A stretch of 64,000 bases of DNA, taken from contig CM042085.1 in assembly GCA_023512835.1 (NCBI GenBank), positions 36,844,324 to 36,908,323 on the forward strand, written 5' to 3'. A model generated the notes under the pieces. The model was given only the letters and a program-made list of their open reading frames with translations, was not told the origin of the DNA and ran no database searches. This document shows positions 33,337 to 43,275 of this stretch, one piece after another (position 1 is the stretch's first letter; each line of letters opens with the position of its first letter). A program made the translations under genes and the position numbers. The DNA is from Taxillus chinensis (taxonomy: Eukaryota; Streptophyta; Magnoliopsida; Santalales; Loranthaceae).

Positions 33337-34927
33337 AGCTGCTGAAGAAAGCCAGCAATTGTTAAGGGTACTCAGAAGTCATAAGAAGGCTTTGGGATGG
33401 ACTATTGATGATATTAAAGGGATCAGTCCGGCAATTTGCATGCACAAAATTTTGATCGAGGAGACTCACACGCCCACTATTGAACGACAACGCAAGCTTA
33501 ATCCTGCAATGAAAGAGGTTGTAGGCAAAGAAATTCTCAAGTGGAGAAAAGCTAGTATTATCTTTGCTATCTCCGACAGCCCATGGGCGAGTCCAGTGCA
33601 TGTGGTTCCAAAGAAGGGAGGTATGACCATTATAAGAAATGAGAAAAATGAGCTCATTCCTTCCCGGACCGTGACAGGGTGGCGTGTTTGTATTGACTAC
33701 CGCAAATTAAACACGGTGACTTGCAAGGACCACTTCCCACTACCCTTCATTGATCAAATGCTGGAGCGATTAGCAGGCTACCCTTACTACTATTTCCTCG
33801 ATGGCTATTCAGGCTACAATCAGATTGCTGTGGAGCTAGAGGATCAGGAGAAGACAATGTTCACATGCCCGTTTGGCACGTTTGCCTTCAAAAGGATGTC
33901 GTTTGGTCTATGTAATGCACCTGCTACATTTCAGAGGTGTATGATGGCAATCTTCCAGGGATTAGTGGAGGATATAATGGAGGTGTTTATGGATGACTTC
34001 TCAGTATTTGGGTCCTCCTTCTCCACATGTTTAAAGAATTTGGAAACAGTACTCATCCGTTGTGAGGAAAAAAACCTAGTGTTGAACTGGGAAAAGTATC
34101 ATTTTATGGTCCAAGACAGTATCGTCCTCGGCCATAAAGTTTCTGCTGCTGGGCTGGAGGTAGATAGAGCAAAAATCCCTATTATTGAGAGTTTACCTCC
34201 ACCGCTGAATGTGAAGGGTGTCCGAAGCTTCTTGGGTCATGCTGGGTTTTACCAACACTTTATCAGAGATTTTTCTAAAGTGGCGAAGACCCTTAGCATG
34301 CTACTGGAAAAGGACACACCTTTCATTTTTTCTGAGGATTGCTTACATGCCTTCGCTGTGCTGAAGGAGAGATTAATCTCAACACCAGTAATTGTGGCTC
34401 CAGATTGGAATCAACCTTTTGAACTGATGTGTGATGCCAGCGACTATGCAGTCAGAGTGGTGCTTGGGTAGAAGCAGGACAAGGTTTTCAAGGCAATATA
34501 TTATGCCAGTCGCACACTCAATGAGGACCAACTCAATTACACTACTACAGAGATGGAGTTACTCGCTGTGGTGTTTGCTTGAGATAAATTTCGGCCGTAT
34601 TTATTGGGAACTAAGGTAATTGTCTACACCAACCACGCTGCCTTGAGATACTTGTTCAGCAAGAAGGATGCTAAACCTAGGTTGATCAGATGGGTTTTGT
34701 TACTCCAGGAGTTTGACCTGGAGATTAATGACTTGAAGGGGACTTCCAACATTATGGCGGACCATTTATCGAGGCTGGAGCTAGGGGAAGGTAGCACTAA
34801 AGGTTCTACTATTTCTGACACCTTCCCTGATGAGCAGCTCTTTGTAGCTGAAGCACAGACACCATGGTTTGTTAATATAGTGAACTACCATGCATACGAC
34901 TATGTACCTACCGAGTTCACTTCTTAG
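33337..34927 (+). pseudogene. Athila-like reverse transcriptase and RNase H
   Basis: Resumes directly after the solo LTR's target duplication (LRVLRSHKKALGWTIDDIKGISP). [39 protein letters not shown], active site EVFMDDFSVFGSSF near 33984, then FLGHAGFYQHFIRDFSK. TAG 34469 ends a 370-codon stretch where Gln is usual. RNase H follows: YYASRTLNEDQLNYTTTEMELLAVVFA, a TGA at about 34580, then [20 protein letters not shown] and [10 protein letters not shown]. The VFMDDFSV motif and the closing residues are typical of Athila. Confidence 0.9.
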
Positions 34928-36139
34928 CAAAAGAAGAGGTTCCTCTTTAATGCAAAAAGATACATTTGGGATAAGCCTGTCCTCTACAGGCAATGTACTG
35001 ATCAGATCATCAGAAAATGTGTGCCAGAAGAGGAAGTAGACAGCATACTGAGGCATTGTCATTCATTCGACTATGCTGGCCATTTGGGAGTGCAAAAGAA
35101 CGGTGGCAAAGATCCTACAAAGTGGGTTTTACTAGCCAACCATGTTCAAGGACACATACACCTTCGTTAAGTCATGTGATCAGTGTCAAAGAACAGGAGG
35201 GATTACAAGGAAGCAAGAGAAACTGGAATTATGCCAGTAGAACATTTTGATATATGGGGAATCAACTTCATGGGACCTTTCCCACCATCAGATGGGTTTT
35301 CCTACATCCTTCTAGCTGTTGATTACCTCTGAAAGTGGGTTGAAGCTATACCCACAAGGAAGAATGATGCTCAGGTGGTAATCAAGTTCCTTCACCGCAA
35401 CATATTCAGCAAGTTTGGAACACCTAGAGCAATTATCAGTGATGAAGGGAGTCACTTCTGCAATAAGCTTTTTGAAAAGCTCTTAAACAAATATGGAGTT
35501 CAACATAAGTGTACTTTAGCCTATCATCCACAAGCAAATGGCCAAGTTGAAGTCTCAAACCATGAGATCAAGCAAATTTTGGAGAAGATAATGGGAGGCA
35601 ACCGAAAAGATTGGTCTCTAAAGCTCGATGAGGCATTGTGGGCTTACCGCACAGCATTCAAAACGCCTATTGGAATGTCTCCCTATCGTCTACTTTATGG
35701 AAAGGCCTGCCACTTGCCTGTTGAATTGGAACACAAGGCATTTTGGGCAGTTAAAAAGCTGAACATGGATCCCACCGTTGCTACTGAACTGAGATTGCAC
35801 CAACTAAATGAGTTGGAAGAATTTCGCTTCAATGCCTATGAGAGTGCTAAGTTGTACAAGGAGAGGTCTAAGCTCAGACATGATAAGAAGATCAGCCCCT
35901 CTACTGTTGAACCAGGGCAGAAGGTGCTTCTCTTTAATTCTAGAACTAAACTCTTCCCTGGGAAGCTGCGATCTAAGTGGATGGGGCCTTATACTGTTAT
36001 AAAGGTTTTCCCATATGGCAATGTTGAACTTTAATCAACCTCTGGACAAATATTCAAAGTAAATGGTCAGCGTGTGAAGCCATACTACATCCAGGACCAT
36101 GTTAATGAGGTTGATCATTACCTCTTTTGTGATGATTGA
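34928..36139 (+). pseudogene. Athila-like integrase
   Basis: Contains the zinc region (ILRHCHSFDYAGHLG, then a frameshift, then [10 protein letters not shown] in another frame), and the core. The first catalytic Asp appears replaced: GINFMGPFP (AAC at 35264-35266) where Athila integrases have GIDFMGPFP. The second D (IISDEGSHF) and the E (NGQVEVSN) are present. TGA near 35331. The best open stretch is 35375-36034 ([40 protein letters not shown]). The tail reads [19 protein letters not shown] then a stop and DHVNEVDHYLFCDD. Confidence 0.86.
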
Positions 36140-36521
36140 GGTAAGAGCAGTCTAGCTACAGACTTTAAATGAAGCGCTTGTTGGGAGGCAACCCAATTTC
36201 TTTTTTTATGTTTTTATGTTTAACAACTATTATGATTTTGCTGCCCACTAACCATGGATGCAGAGGATGTTTTTAAGACTACACAAACCATCTTTCAGGA
36301 TTTTAAATGAAATATAAGGAGGGAATCTTGGACATCCAACTGACACGTTTTGTTCATTAAAGAGGGCCCACTCACAAGGAAAGTTTCAAGTAAATTAGAA
36401 CCCATTTGATGCCTCAAAAGCATGCCCATGATATCAGTGCATGTGCCGTGCAGACATATTCTGGCATAACAGTGTATTATATAGCTTTAGGGAAACTTTG
36501 GACCAAAATGGCCCTGCCCCG
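36140..36521 (+). other. Athila-like spacer, first copy of a duplicated hairpin region (left part)
   Basis: Non-coding. Begins with a region containing GGGAGGCAACCC (near 36182), commonly seen after Athila pol. From about 36339 (CTGACACGTTTTGTTCAT) it matches 39814 onward, so this is the first of two copies of a segment of about 300 bp. The CACTA element lies in the middle of the first copy. Confidence 0.6.
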
Positions 36522-36800
36522 CACAACAAGAAAAAAGTTAATTGACGACACTTTGTTAAAGGGTTTTAACGACATTTTGAAAAAGCGTCGTTAAAATATT
36601 AATAAGACGATGTTTTGTCGAAACCTGTCGTTAAATTAGTAAATACAATGACACTTTCTGTCGTTAATAATTTTAAAGCACGACGCGTTTAATAAAGCGT
36701 CATTGTAGGAATACTATGCTAAACGACCCTATTTAGGAAATGTTGTTAATATATTTACAAGATGACATTTACGCTCAAAGCGTTGTTATATTACGCGAAA
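36522..36800. repeat. CACTA left subterminal repeats
   Basis: Repeated short units related to ACGACGCTTT/AAAGCGTCGT in both orientations over about 280 bp; the right counterpart is 39390-39620. Such arrays bind the transposase in CACTA elements (family knowledge). Confidence 0.75.
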
Positions 36801-36869
36801 ATATTTACGCCCTAGCAAGTTTTTCATTCCAGTCTCACTTTACGTTTCCCTCATCGTCTCTCTCTCTCT

Positions 36870-37002
36870 ATGTCGACGTCGCCGCCCGTCCCAGCTGCAT
36901 CAACGCCGCTATTGTTCACCGGTAGACACATGTTGCCGGCCATCTCTGCATCGCTAAACATCCTTCTTTTGCCTTCTTCAGAATCATTCGTCTGCGTACC
37001 AG
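36870..37002 (+). pseudogene. Captured exon-like segment in CACTA, origin unknown
   Basis: An ATG at 36870 opens 44 codons (MSTSPPVPAASTPLLF...) that run into CAG/GTACAT, a plausible splice donor at 37002/37003. It follows a CT-rich leader. Looks like a first exon and leader from a host gene; I do not recognise the protein. Confidence 0.4.
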
Positions 37003-37269
37003 GTACATAAAGAATCTTTGTCTCTCATTTAGGGATTGTAGTTATATCTTTTAGGGTTGCTGTAAAACATATTAATCAGTGTTTGATATTATGCAATTTA
37101 CTACTATTTAACGCAAATGAGAAGAATAATAAGTTAATTTTTAAATCTTTCATGTTAGCCATGTCTCATGTTTGTTAGGGTAGGATTGGGCGAAATGTTG
37201 GATGTCCATGGATACCCGAATATGACGAGGGAGTTGATTAATTCCTACATTTCGCCTTGCTAAATGCAA

Positions 37270-37431
37270 ATGGTCACAACTCATCTAGATTACCTGGGAG
37301 TGCAGGTGGCATGGGTTACGTGACCATGGTTCCTCTTCTCCAGTTCTTCCAGTCTGGGATGTGCTTCTTTTTGAAGGGACTCGTGTCATGCTCGTTAGAA
37401 CAACACTAGCACTAATGGAATCACTGTTGCT
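37270..37431 (+). pseudogene. Captured TBC/RabGAP domain fragment
   Basis: HLDYLGVQVAWVT then PWFL, followed by a small deletion and frameshift, then VWDVLLFEGTRVMLVRTTLALMES. These are hallmark strings of plant TBC (Rab GTPase-activating) proteins, from the second half of the domain. An in-frame TGA replaces the residue after VAWVT. TBC proteins stimulate GTP hydrolysis by Rab GTPases in membrane traffic. Only a fragment is present, so no activity is expected. Confidence 0.8.
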
Positions 37432-38282
37432 TGTTTGATCTAGAATTTCATCTTTATTGTTTCTGAAATCATGAAAATTATGTTATTTCCTTAATATGGG
37501 ATATTGTGGCCTACTTTCTTTTAACTAGTGGTGGTTCTATGTTTTAGTAATTATGTTTTTTCGGGATGTTGTCTTATATTTTCTTTCTCTTTTTCCTTGT
37601 AATTTCTTACTGTGTTGGTGTTTTTAATAAATTTCTTTTGTTTATAAAAAATGTTGTCATATAGTTGATTTCTGCTAATTAAGATTCATTTATGTTAGGA
37701 GTAGGAGAATAATCTTTTCCTCTGATGTGATAAGTGCAGAATGTTGGTGAGTTATTCTTTATTTTGGTTTTCGTTTTGTATCATTAAAGTAGCATATTCA
37801 GTAATGTGGAATATTGCTTCAACAGTGGAGTAAAATATCCAATAGTTTTTTTCTATTTAATTTCGGTGTTTGATTTATTATCGCAGTTGTTCAAGTCCAT
37901 GCTAAATGCTATGGGGAAGTAGAGCCTGTTCATGGAGTACTATGCTACATTGATGTTTGCTTCTCACGGTGACCAGATTGGCCTTGCGAAGCTGGTTCAA
38001 GGATATCACCTTTGAAATTCTGATGGTTGCTATATATCGACAAAAAGTGAAGGGAGAAAGTCAATCAAGCTGAAGGTAAACGAAATTGTACTCCAAGTAA
38101 ATTGGTGAACTTGGGTTTATATGGTTTTCAGGTAGAGGTGGGCGTCATTCACCTTTGATTTATGCATGTTTGCCTGATCACATTCAAATTTTCATGCATT
38201 TTGACCATTTTAGTATCATAACTTTAATTTCTATGTTAAAATAATCTTTCATTTTAATTATCTGTTGTGCTTTTTATCCAAG

Positions 38283-39030
38283 GAGCTTCTTGGAGATTTT
38301 GAGGCATGTGCTGAGATGCTCATTCCAGTAAGTATTTTTCTGGAACAAAGTAATTTACTTGAATATTGTAGGCATGCTTAAAACTGTTTATCTGAAGCTG
38401 ATTTCGAATTGCAGGTCCTTTTCTAGCTGGTTGTGATCGCAGAGTCTGTAGATAACATATGAAAACAGTAATGCTCATGTTTTTTGTTTGTATACTAAAT
38501 TAAAGTTTACACCATTGTTATTGCATCCTTCTTGCCTTTCCAGATGTTGTGTAACTGTAAAGTTACCCATTTGCTTCCCCGAATAGCTGATTGTGCAAAG
38601 AATGATCGTAGTGCTATTCTCCGTGCAAGGTGTGGTTATTTCTTTATCCTAAGGTTAATGTAATTTGTTATTTATTTTGACTGTTGTCTTTGTTTTTGTA
38701 GGTGTTGTAAATATGCACTGTAAGATACTAAAGGCGCCCTTTCCAAAATTCAATAGTTGTTTACTCCATATATGTTGCTCTATGCATATCCTGATTGTGG
38801 GAATTTTTATTTAAATTTAAACTTGGGGTTCTTGTTACTTGTTAGGTGTGATTCACTGCAAGGACATGCTAAAGAATGTTTACATAATTTTTTATCCTTT
38901 GATCCGGTCATTCAAAGGGTACATGCTTCTCTATCTCAAATAATCTCATTAAAACTATGGAGTGACATTTTATTTTTCATAGATAATAAATGACGAGGAT
39001 GGTGGCATGCACAGAGACGACATGCCTCAC
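38283..39030 (+). pseudogene. CLASP: Captured CLASP gene fragment, several exons with introns
   Basis: Exons in order: ELLGDFEACAEMLIP (38283-38327, donor GTAAGT); VLF-stop-LVVIAESVDN (38415-38467, after TTGCAG); MLCNCKVTHLLPRIADCAKN and DRSAILRAR (38544-38629, acceptor CAG, donor GTGTGG); CCKYAL (38702-38719); later LSFDPVIQR (about 38890-38916) and IINDEDGGMH followed by a 2-base shift and RRHAS (38985-39030). The residues and exon order match plant CLASP, a microtubule plus-end and cortical protein controlling growth. Stops and deletions make it a pseudogene, but intron positions are retained, so the capture was from genomic DNA, not cDNA. Confidence 0.82.
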
Positions 39031-39389
39031 TGGAACCTTTTGTTCATAGACATGCCTCAGTGACTGCAATCGATGAAGAAGGGCAAGATATGATCGTAGA
39101 TAGTATGCTTTCATGGGAACCTTTTGTTCGTGTACGCAATAAAGTTGTCATCCACATTGTATTGAGCTGATAATTGATAGACATATTATTAGTGTAAATA
39201 TTGTTAGTAGTGATACAACCAATTTGTGAATAGTGTAAATAATATTTAAATTTGTTTGGGCATGTGGCTTAAATATATTTAAATTTTGCGTGGGCATCTT
39301 ATATATATAATGAAAAAAATGAAAACTAAACCGAACTGACAATTGTTTTTTTCCCAAATACACTCAAAGGATGACACTAAAAATAATAT

Positions 39390-39620
39390 CCTTGACGACG
39401 CTTTACTGGCGTCGTGGGTAAGAAGATTGATGACAAAATTGACGCGTCGTGGATAAGAAGATTAACGATGCTTTGGAAGCGTCGTTGATTATCTAATTCA
39501 ATGACGCTTTAAAAGTGTCGTCGATTATTATATTTGACGACGCTTTAAAAAGCGTCGTCGTTGACCCAAAATCTTCTGACGACAGGGTGTCGATGACGCT
39601 TTAAAAGCGTCGTCTTTTGG
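39390..39620. repeat. CACTA right subterminal repeats
   Basis: At least six GACGACGCTTTxxAAGCGTCGT-like inverted units, better conserved than on the left side. Confidence 0.8.
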
Positions 39621-39636
39621 CTTTTTTGTAGTAGTG

Positions 39637-40117
39637 CCGTGACAATGGGATGTCATGGGCAAGTGTGTTTCTTGTTCGTTCAAGCTGTAATTTCTTGGAA
39701 AGATAGATTTTCGCATTTTGAGCATTATTGCTTCTAGACGCAACATCATCCGACCACTCGAACATGGTCAAATCCCAGATAATGTGTGACAAGGATGGAT
39801 TCTTGGAAAAGTAACTGACACGTTTTGTTCATGAAAGAGGGACGCACTTCCACAAAACATTTGAAGGAAATTAAAGTTCATTTGATGCTTCAAATTCATG
39901 CCTGTGACATCTGACCATGTGCCGTGCAGACACGTTTTTGGCATGATAGTACATTTCAAGGCTTCAGGAAAAATATGGACCAAAATGGCTTTGCCCGTGA
40001 CAATGGGATGCCACGGGCAAGTGGGTTTCTTGTCTTTTGGGGCTTAAATTTTTGTGGTAGCTAGCTGGCCACGTTGTGAGCATTATTACTTCTGCACATT
40101 TCAGGACATTTTTCGGG
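39637..40117 (+). other. Athila-like spacer: duplicated hairpin region upstream of ORF3
   Basis: Right part of the first copy (39637-39813) and the second copy (39814-about 40110) of a tandemly duplicated segment. Each copy contains an inverted repeat of the TGCCCGTGACAATGGGATG(C/T)CA(C/T)GGGCA kind (second at 39991-40020), the same type of hairpin as in this element's LTR. CACTA inserted in the left arm of the first hairpin. Confidence 0.65.
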
Positions 40118-40243
40118 TTTATAAAAGCACACAAGTTTCCTTAACTCTGATATTGTGTTAAGCAACCCTAGCTGCAATTCTCACAAAAATTTCAGTTCAT
40201 CTCTCTCCATCTTTCAAGAACTAAGAAGGCTTTGTCTCACAAC
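40118..40243 (+). promoter_or_regulatory. Putative internal promoter of Athila-like ORF3
   Basis: TTTATAAAAG at 40118-40127, followed by a CT-rich leader, lies 126 bp before the ORF3 ATG (40244) and about 100 bp after the last LTR-type hairpin. This resembles the hairpin-then-TATA order of the LTR. Activity is inference. Confidence 0.45.
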
Positions 40244-40722
40244 ATGGTGTGAACAAGAAGGGCATACAAGGAAGCGGGATCCTCATCAATTTCATCCCCA
40301 ACCTCAGACCAAGAGGAGCTCCGTCAAGAAGAGGACATTGTCATTGGACATATCTTAAATTGGGAGGTTCTGGCAGCATCAAACATCGGTTGGGCAGAAG
40401 AGATTGCAATAAAGCTTGAATCCCTAGGTTTACAAAGGTTAGTTTCTGCAAGAAGTGATTTAATTTATCCTGCCATGCAAGAGTTCTACAATTATGTTTA
40501 CATAAATGATGATGATGATGAGTTGATTGGAGAAGTGCAAGGATTCTTAGTCTATATTTCCCCTCCTATTATTAGAGATTGCTTTGATCTCCCAACCCCT
40601 TCACATGAACTTCCCCAATTAAGCTTAGGAGCTTATGGTAGAGCTTTTAACTCGAGTAAGGAATTGGGTAAGAGAAGACAATATACAAAAAATGGCTTTG
40701 CGGGGAAATATAGATGCCTTGC
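40244..40722 (+). pseudogene. Athila-like ORF3, 5' part (plant transposon-type domain)
   Basis: ATG 40244; codon 3 is TGA, probably from CGA, and the frame then stays open to the solo LTR at 40722. It has a basic/Ser start, an acidic stretch (DQEELRQEEDIVIGH), then WAEEIAIKLESLGLQRLVSARSDLIYPAMQEFYNYVY and GFLVYISPPIIRDCFDLP. This layout resembles the 'putative plant transposon protein' domain found after pol in Athila relatives. It continues in frame at 42246. Confidence 0.68.
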
Positions 40723-42240
40723 TGATAACGTGCATTTATGCCGTTATCCTAGGCCTTATTTAGGATGTTTTAGAGTATGTTTTGTACCTAGTTGCATGAT
40801 ATTTTACACATATTTGCTCTAACCCCTAGGAAGACCCTGTTTGGTGTATAGTGGTACTTTTTGAGTGTTTTTGGCAGGTTTTGGAGCAACCTTTTCCCAC
40901 ACACCTTGGCTAGATCACTCCATACACCCAAGAGGAAGCTATAGGAAGAAGATGGAAACAAAATGAAGGCAAAATCAAGGTGCACGTGAAAAGGCTTTCT
41001 CACGTGCATTCTCACGTGCAAGGATTTTGTTGCTTAGATGCCTTCTACCACTCAAGAGGAAGCTTTGGAGCAAATTTGGGATGATTTGGAGCTGCACGAG
41101 AAAAGGGTCTTCTCACGTGCATTCTCGCGTGCAAGCATTTTTAAGCTCCAAATTATGTGTTTTGTTGTTTTAATCATTTTCCTCTAAAGAACTTGGGCCA
41201 AATTTGGTGTAGTTTGGGTGTTATTGAGCCTAGAACGTTGAATAGTGTCACTAACCAAAACGACGTCGTTTTGGCTGCGACCACATTTATAATTAGGGCA
41301 CATCTTTTGTAACCCTAAATTGGCCCACTAAATCCTATAAATAGGGGTCTTTGGAGGCATTGTAAATCATCTTGAGTGGCAGAATCTGATCTGAGTTCGA
41401 AAAGAGCTATAGCCATTGCTAAAAGATCGGATTGTCCTTGGCAAGGAGTGATTTTGGGCAGCAGACGCCGGAGTCTTTGGAGGCTGGAGTCCTGGTTCAT
41501 CTTGGGGTCTTCCTTTATTGTCCTGGTACTGTAATCATGTTCTTTCTTGTAATTGTTATTGCTTTTGTCATGATTATGGAGTAGTTTTATTAGTCTAGGG
41601 GAGTAATGTAGCCCCTAATAAATTGTATTCAGTTTGGTTATGGTTGTTCAATAAAATAGAATTCAGTTCTTGTTTAATTCACTTGCTTAAATGGAAATGC
41701 CTAGTTTATGCATAATTAGGTAATCTTAGCCCTTGTCTAGGGTGGAACACTAGTGAATTAGATTTAATATTGTATGATGGACCAGGTCTGCAACTATTAG
41801 ATTGTTTATCTACCTTGATCACTTTTATTCACATGGACCAAATGGGATAAAAGCCTTAAATCTATCTTAGCATGGACCAAATGTAAGATAGGTAGGAGAT
41901 AATCAACATGAACATGAACTAGAACATAAATCAAGAACAAGAGCCATAACCAGACTATTACAATCGATTGGGTGGTAAACATTGTGACCCTAGATCCTTA
42001 ATCACTGAAATTTCTATACCAATAGCTTGCCAACATTCTGATTTAATCATTTTTCATTCAAATTATTTGTACAACAAAAATCAATTGTCCAGACATAAAA
42101 TCAACTTATTAGCTTAGTGCTTGCTGCTTAACAGCATTAGCTACCTCCTGTGGGTTCGACAACCGGAGTCTTAATACTTCATTTTATTACTTGACCAGTG
42201 CACTTGCTACAAAACCTATAGACACAATTTATACGGGTCA
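40723..42240 (+). mobile_element. Solo LTR of an Athila-like family
   Basis: 1518 bp, TGATAACGTGC to ACGGGTCA, with a perfect CTTGC duplication (40718-40722, 42241-42245). Related to but clearly diverged from the host element's LTR. Holds two compound hairpins (40981-41022, 41092-41136), a perfect palindrome CCAAAACGACGTCGTTTTGG (41255-41274) and TATAAATA (41336-41343). It interrupts ORF3 cleanly; the ORF reads through if it is removed. Confidence 0.9.
41255..41343 (+). promoter_or_regulatory. Solo LTR core promoter
   Basis: A perfect 20-bp palindrome with a GACGTC core, 61 bp before TATAAATA. The most perfect copy of the ACGT palindrome shared by LTRs in this window. Confidence 0.6.
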
Positions 42241-42245
42241 CTTGC

Positions 42246-43275
42246 CCACTTGGTAGGAAAATGTTTACTGCTACAAACTAGTGGAATAGATTCAGTGCCT
42301 AAATCTCATCTTGCATTCATGTATTGCATCAATCATCAACTTCATGTGGACTGGGCAGCTGAGATTTTTAATCTTTGGAAACGAGAGGTGAATAAAAAGT
42401 TGTATGGTAGGATGCTGAGCATGATATTTAAATTCCAATACGCACAGTTGTGTGCTCATATGGACACATCAATCTTCCCATCTAATTTGATATTGAGAGT
42501 CCTTCAACCTGAAGGGGCTCTAGGGGTTAGTTTCAAAGGGAAATGGGGAGCTAGTACTCCCACTGCACCGCAGCCCTCATGGCATAGTGTGCACATGGAA
42601 AGGCTTGCTGAACATTCTAGAGACACATCTACTCCCATGAGTGCAAGAAAACAGCATATATTCCAGTTGACTGCTCTCTACATGCAATATAATGTCCATA
42701 AGGCAGATGTGTACAACTTCTTTCAAGGAATTAGGGGGTAGGTTATAAGTGAAGCTGAGGTGATCAATTGGGCCTTCACCAATGGCCACATAACTCGTAT
42801 CCAATTAGAGGAGTTGTTGGAATTTCTATCTCAAGACCAGCAAGCAACTTCACGACCGTCATCAAGAGCATGGGAAGCCCCTGATCAACCTTTTGGTTTG
42901 TCTTATGAAGACCTGAAGTGAAGAACAGATCAACTTCAAGAAGAACAGGCAGTGACCAAGCAACAAATTGGACAATTGCGAAAGAGCCAATCCCTTTTAA
43001 TCCAAGAGCAAAAAGAAGTGAAGGGAATACTGGGAAAAATCTGGAAAGCGTTGGGCAAAAAGAAGAAGTCTACAAAACCCAAAGTTGTAGACCTTTCTGA
43101 GGAGATAGAACCTTCAGCGCAGCCCGAGTATGATCATACAGAGGAGACACCTGAGTACCGACAATACCCCCAGGAGGAGGAGATTCATGCTTATCAGCCA
43201 TACTTTCACCCAGCAGCACCAGCTCCATCGAACCTCAGGCAGGCCCCAGTTCTTCTCATGCTCTCATTCCACTAA
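42246..43275 (+). pseudogene. Athila-like ORF3, middle part
   Basis: In frame with 40244 once the solo LTR and one duplication copy are removed. Includes LAHLVGKCLLL, HLAFMYCINHQLHVDWAAEIFNLWKREV and FKFQYAQLCAHMDTSIFPSNLILR, the second half of the plant transposon-type domain. Stops at 42739 and 42918. Next comes a predicted coiled coil (DQLQEEQAVTKQQIGQLRKS... near 42928-43070), a Lys-rich patch and a Pro/Tyr/Glu-rich tail. The coiled coil suggests oligomerisation. The frame ends at 43273. Confidence 0.65.

Larger units (their letters stand above)
36522..39636. mobile_element. Non-autonomous CACTA DNA transposon carrying host gene fragments
   Basis: 3115 bp flanked by a 3-bp duplication CCG (36519-36521, 39637-39639). 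Ends: CACAACAAGAAAAAAG on the left and, reversed on the right, CACTACTACAAAAAAGCC, close to the CACTA consensus. Both ends carry many short subterminal repeats of the GACGACGCTTTAAAAGCGTCGT type in both orientations. No transposase is visible. The interior holds exon-like fragments of a TBC/RabGAP gene and a CLASP gene with intact splice signals, so it is a Pack-CACTA. Confidence 0.85.

Noticed and set aside
38283..39030. A functional CLASP gene
   Set aside because: Only a few exons are present, with an in-frame stop, a frameshift and missing exons, all between CACTA ends with a target duplication.
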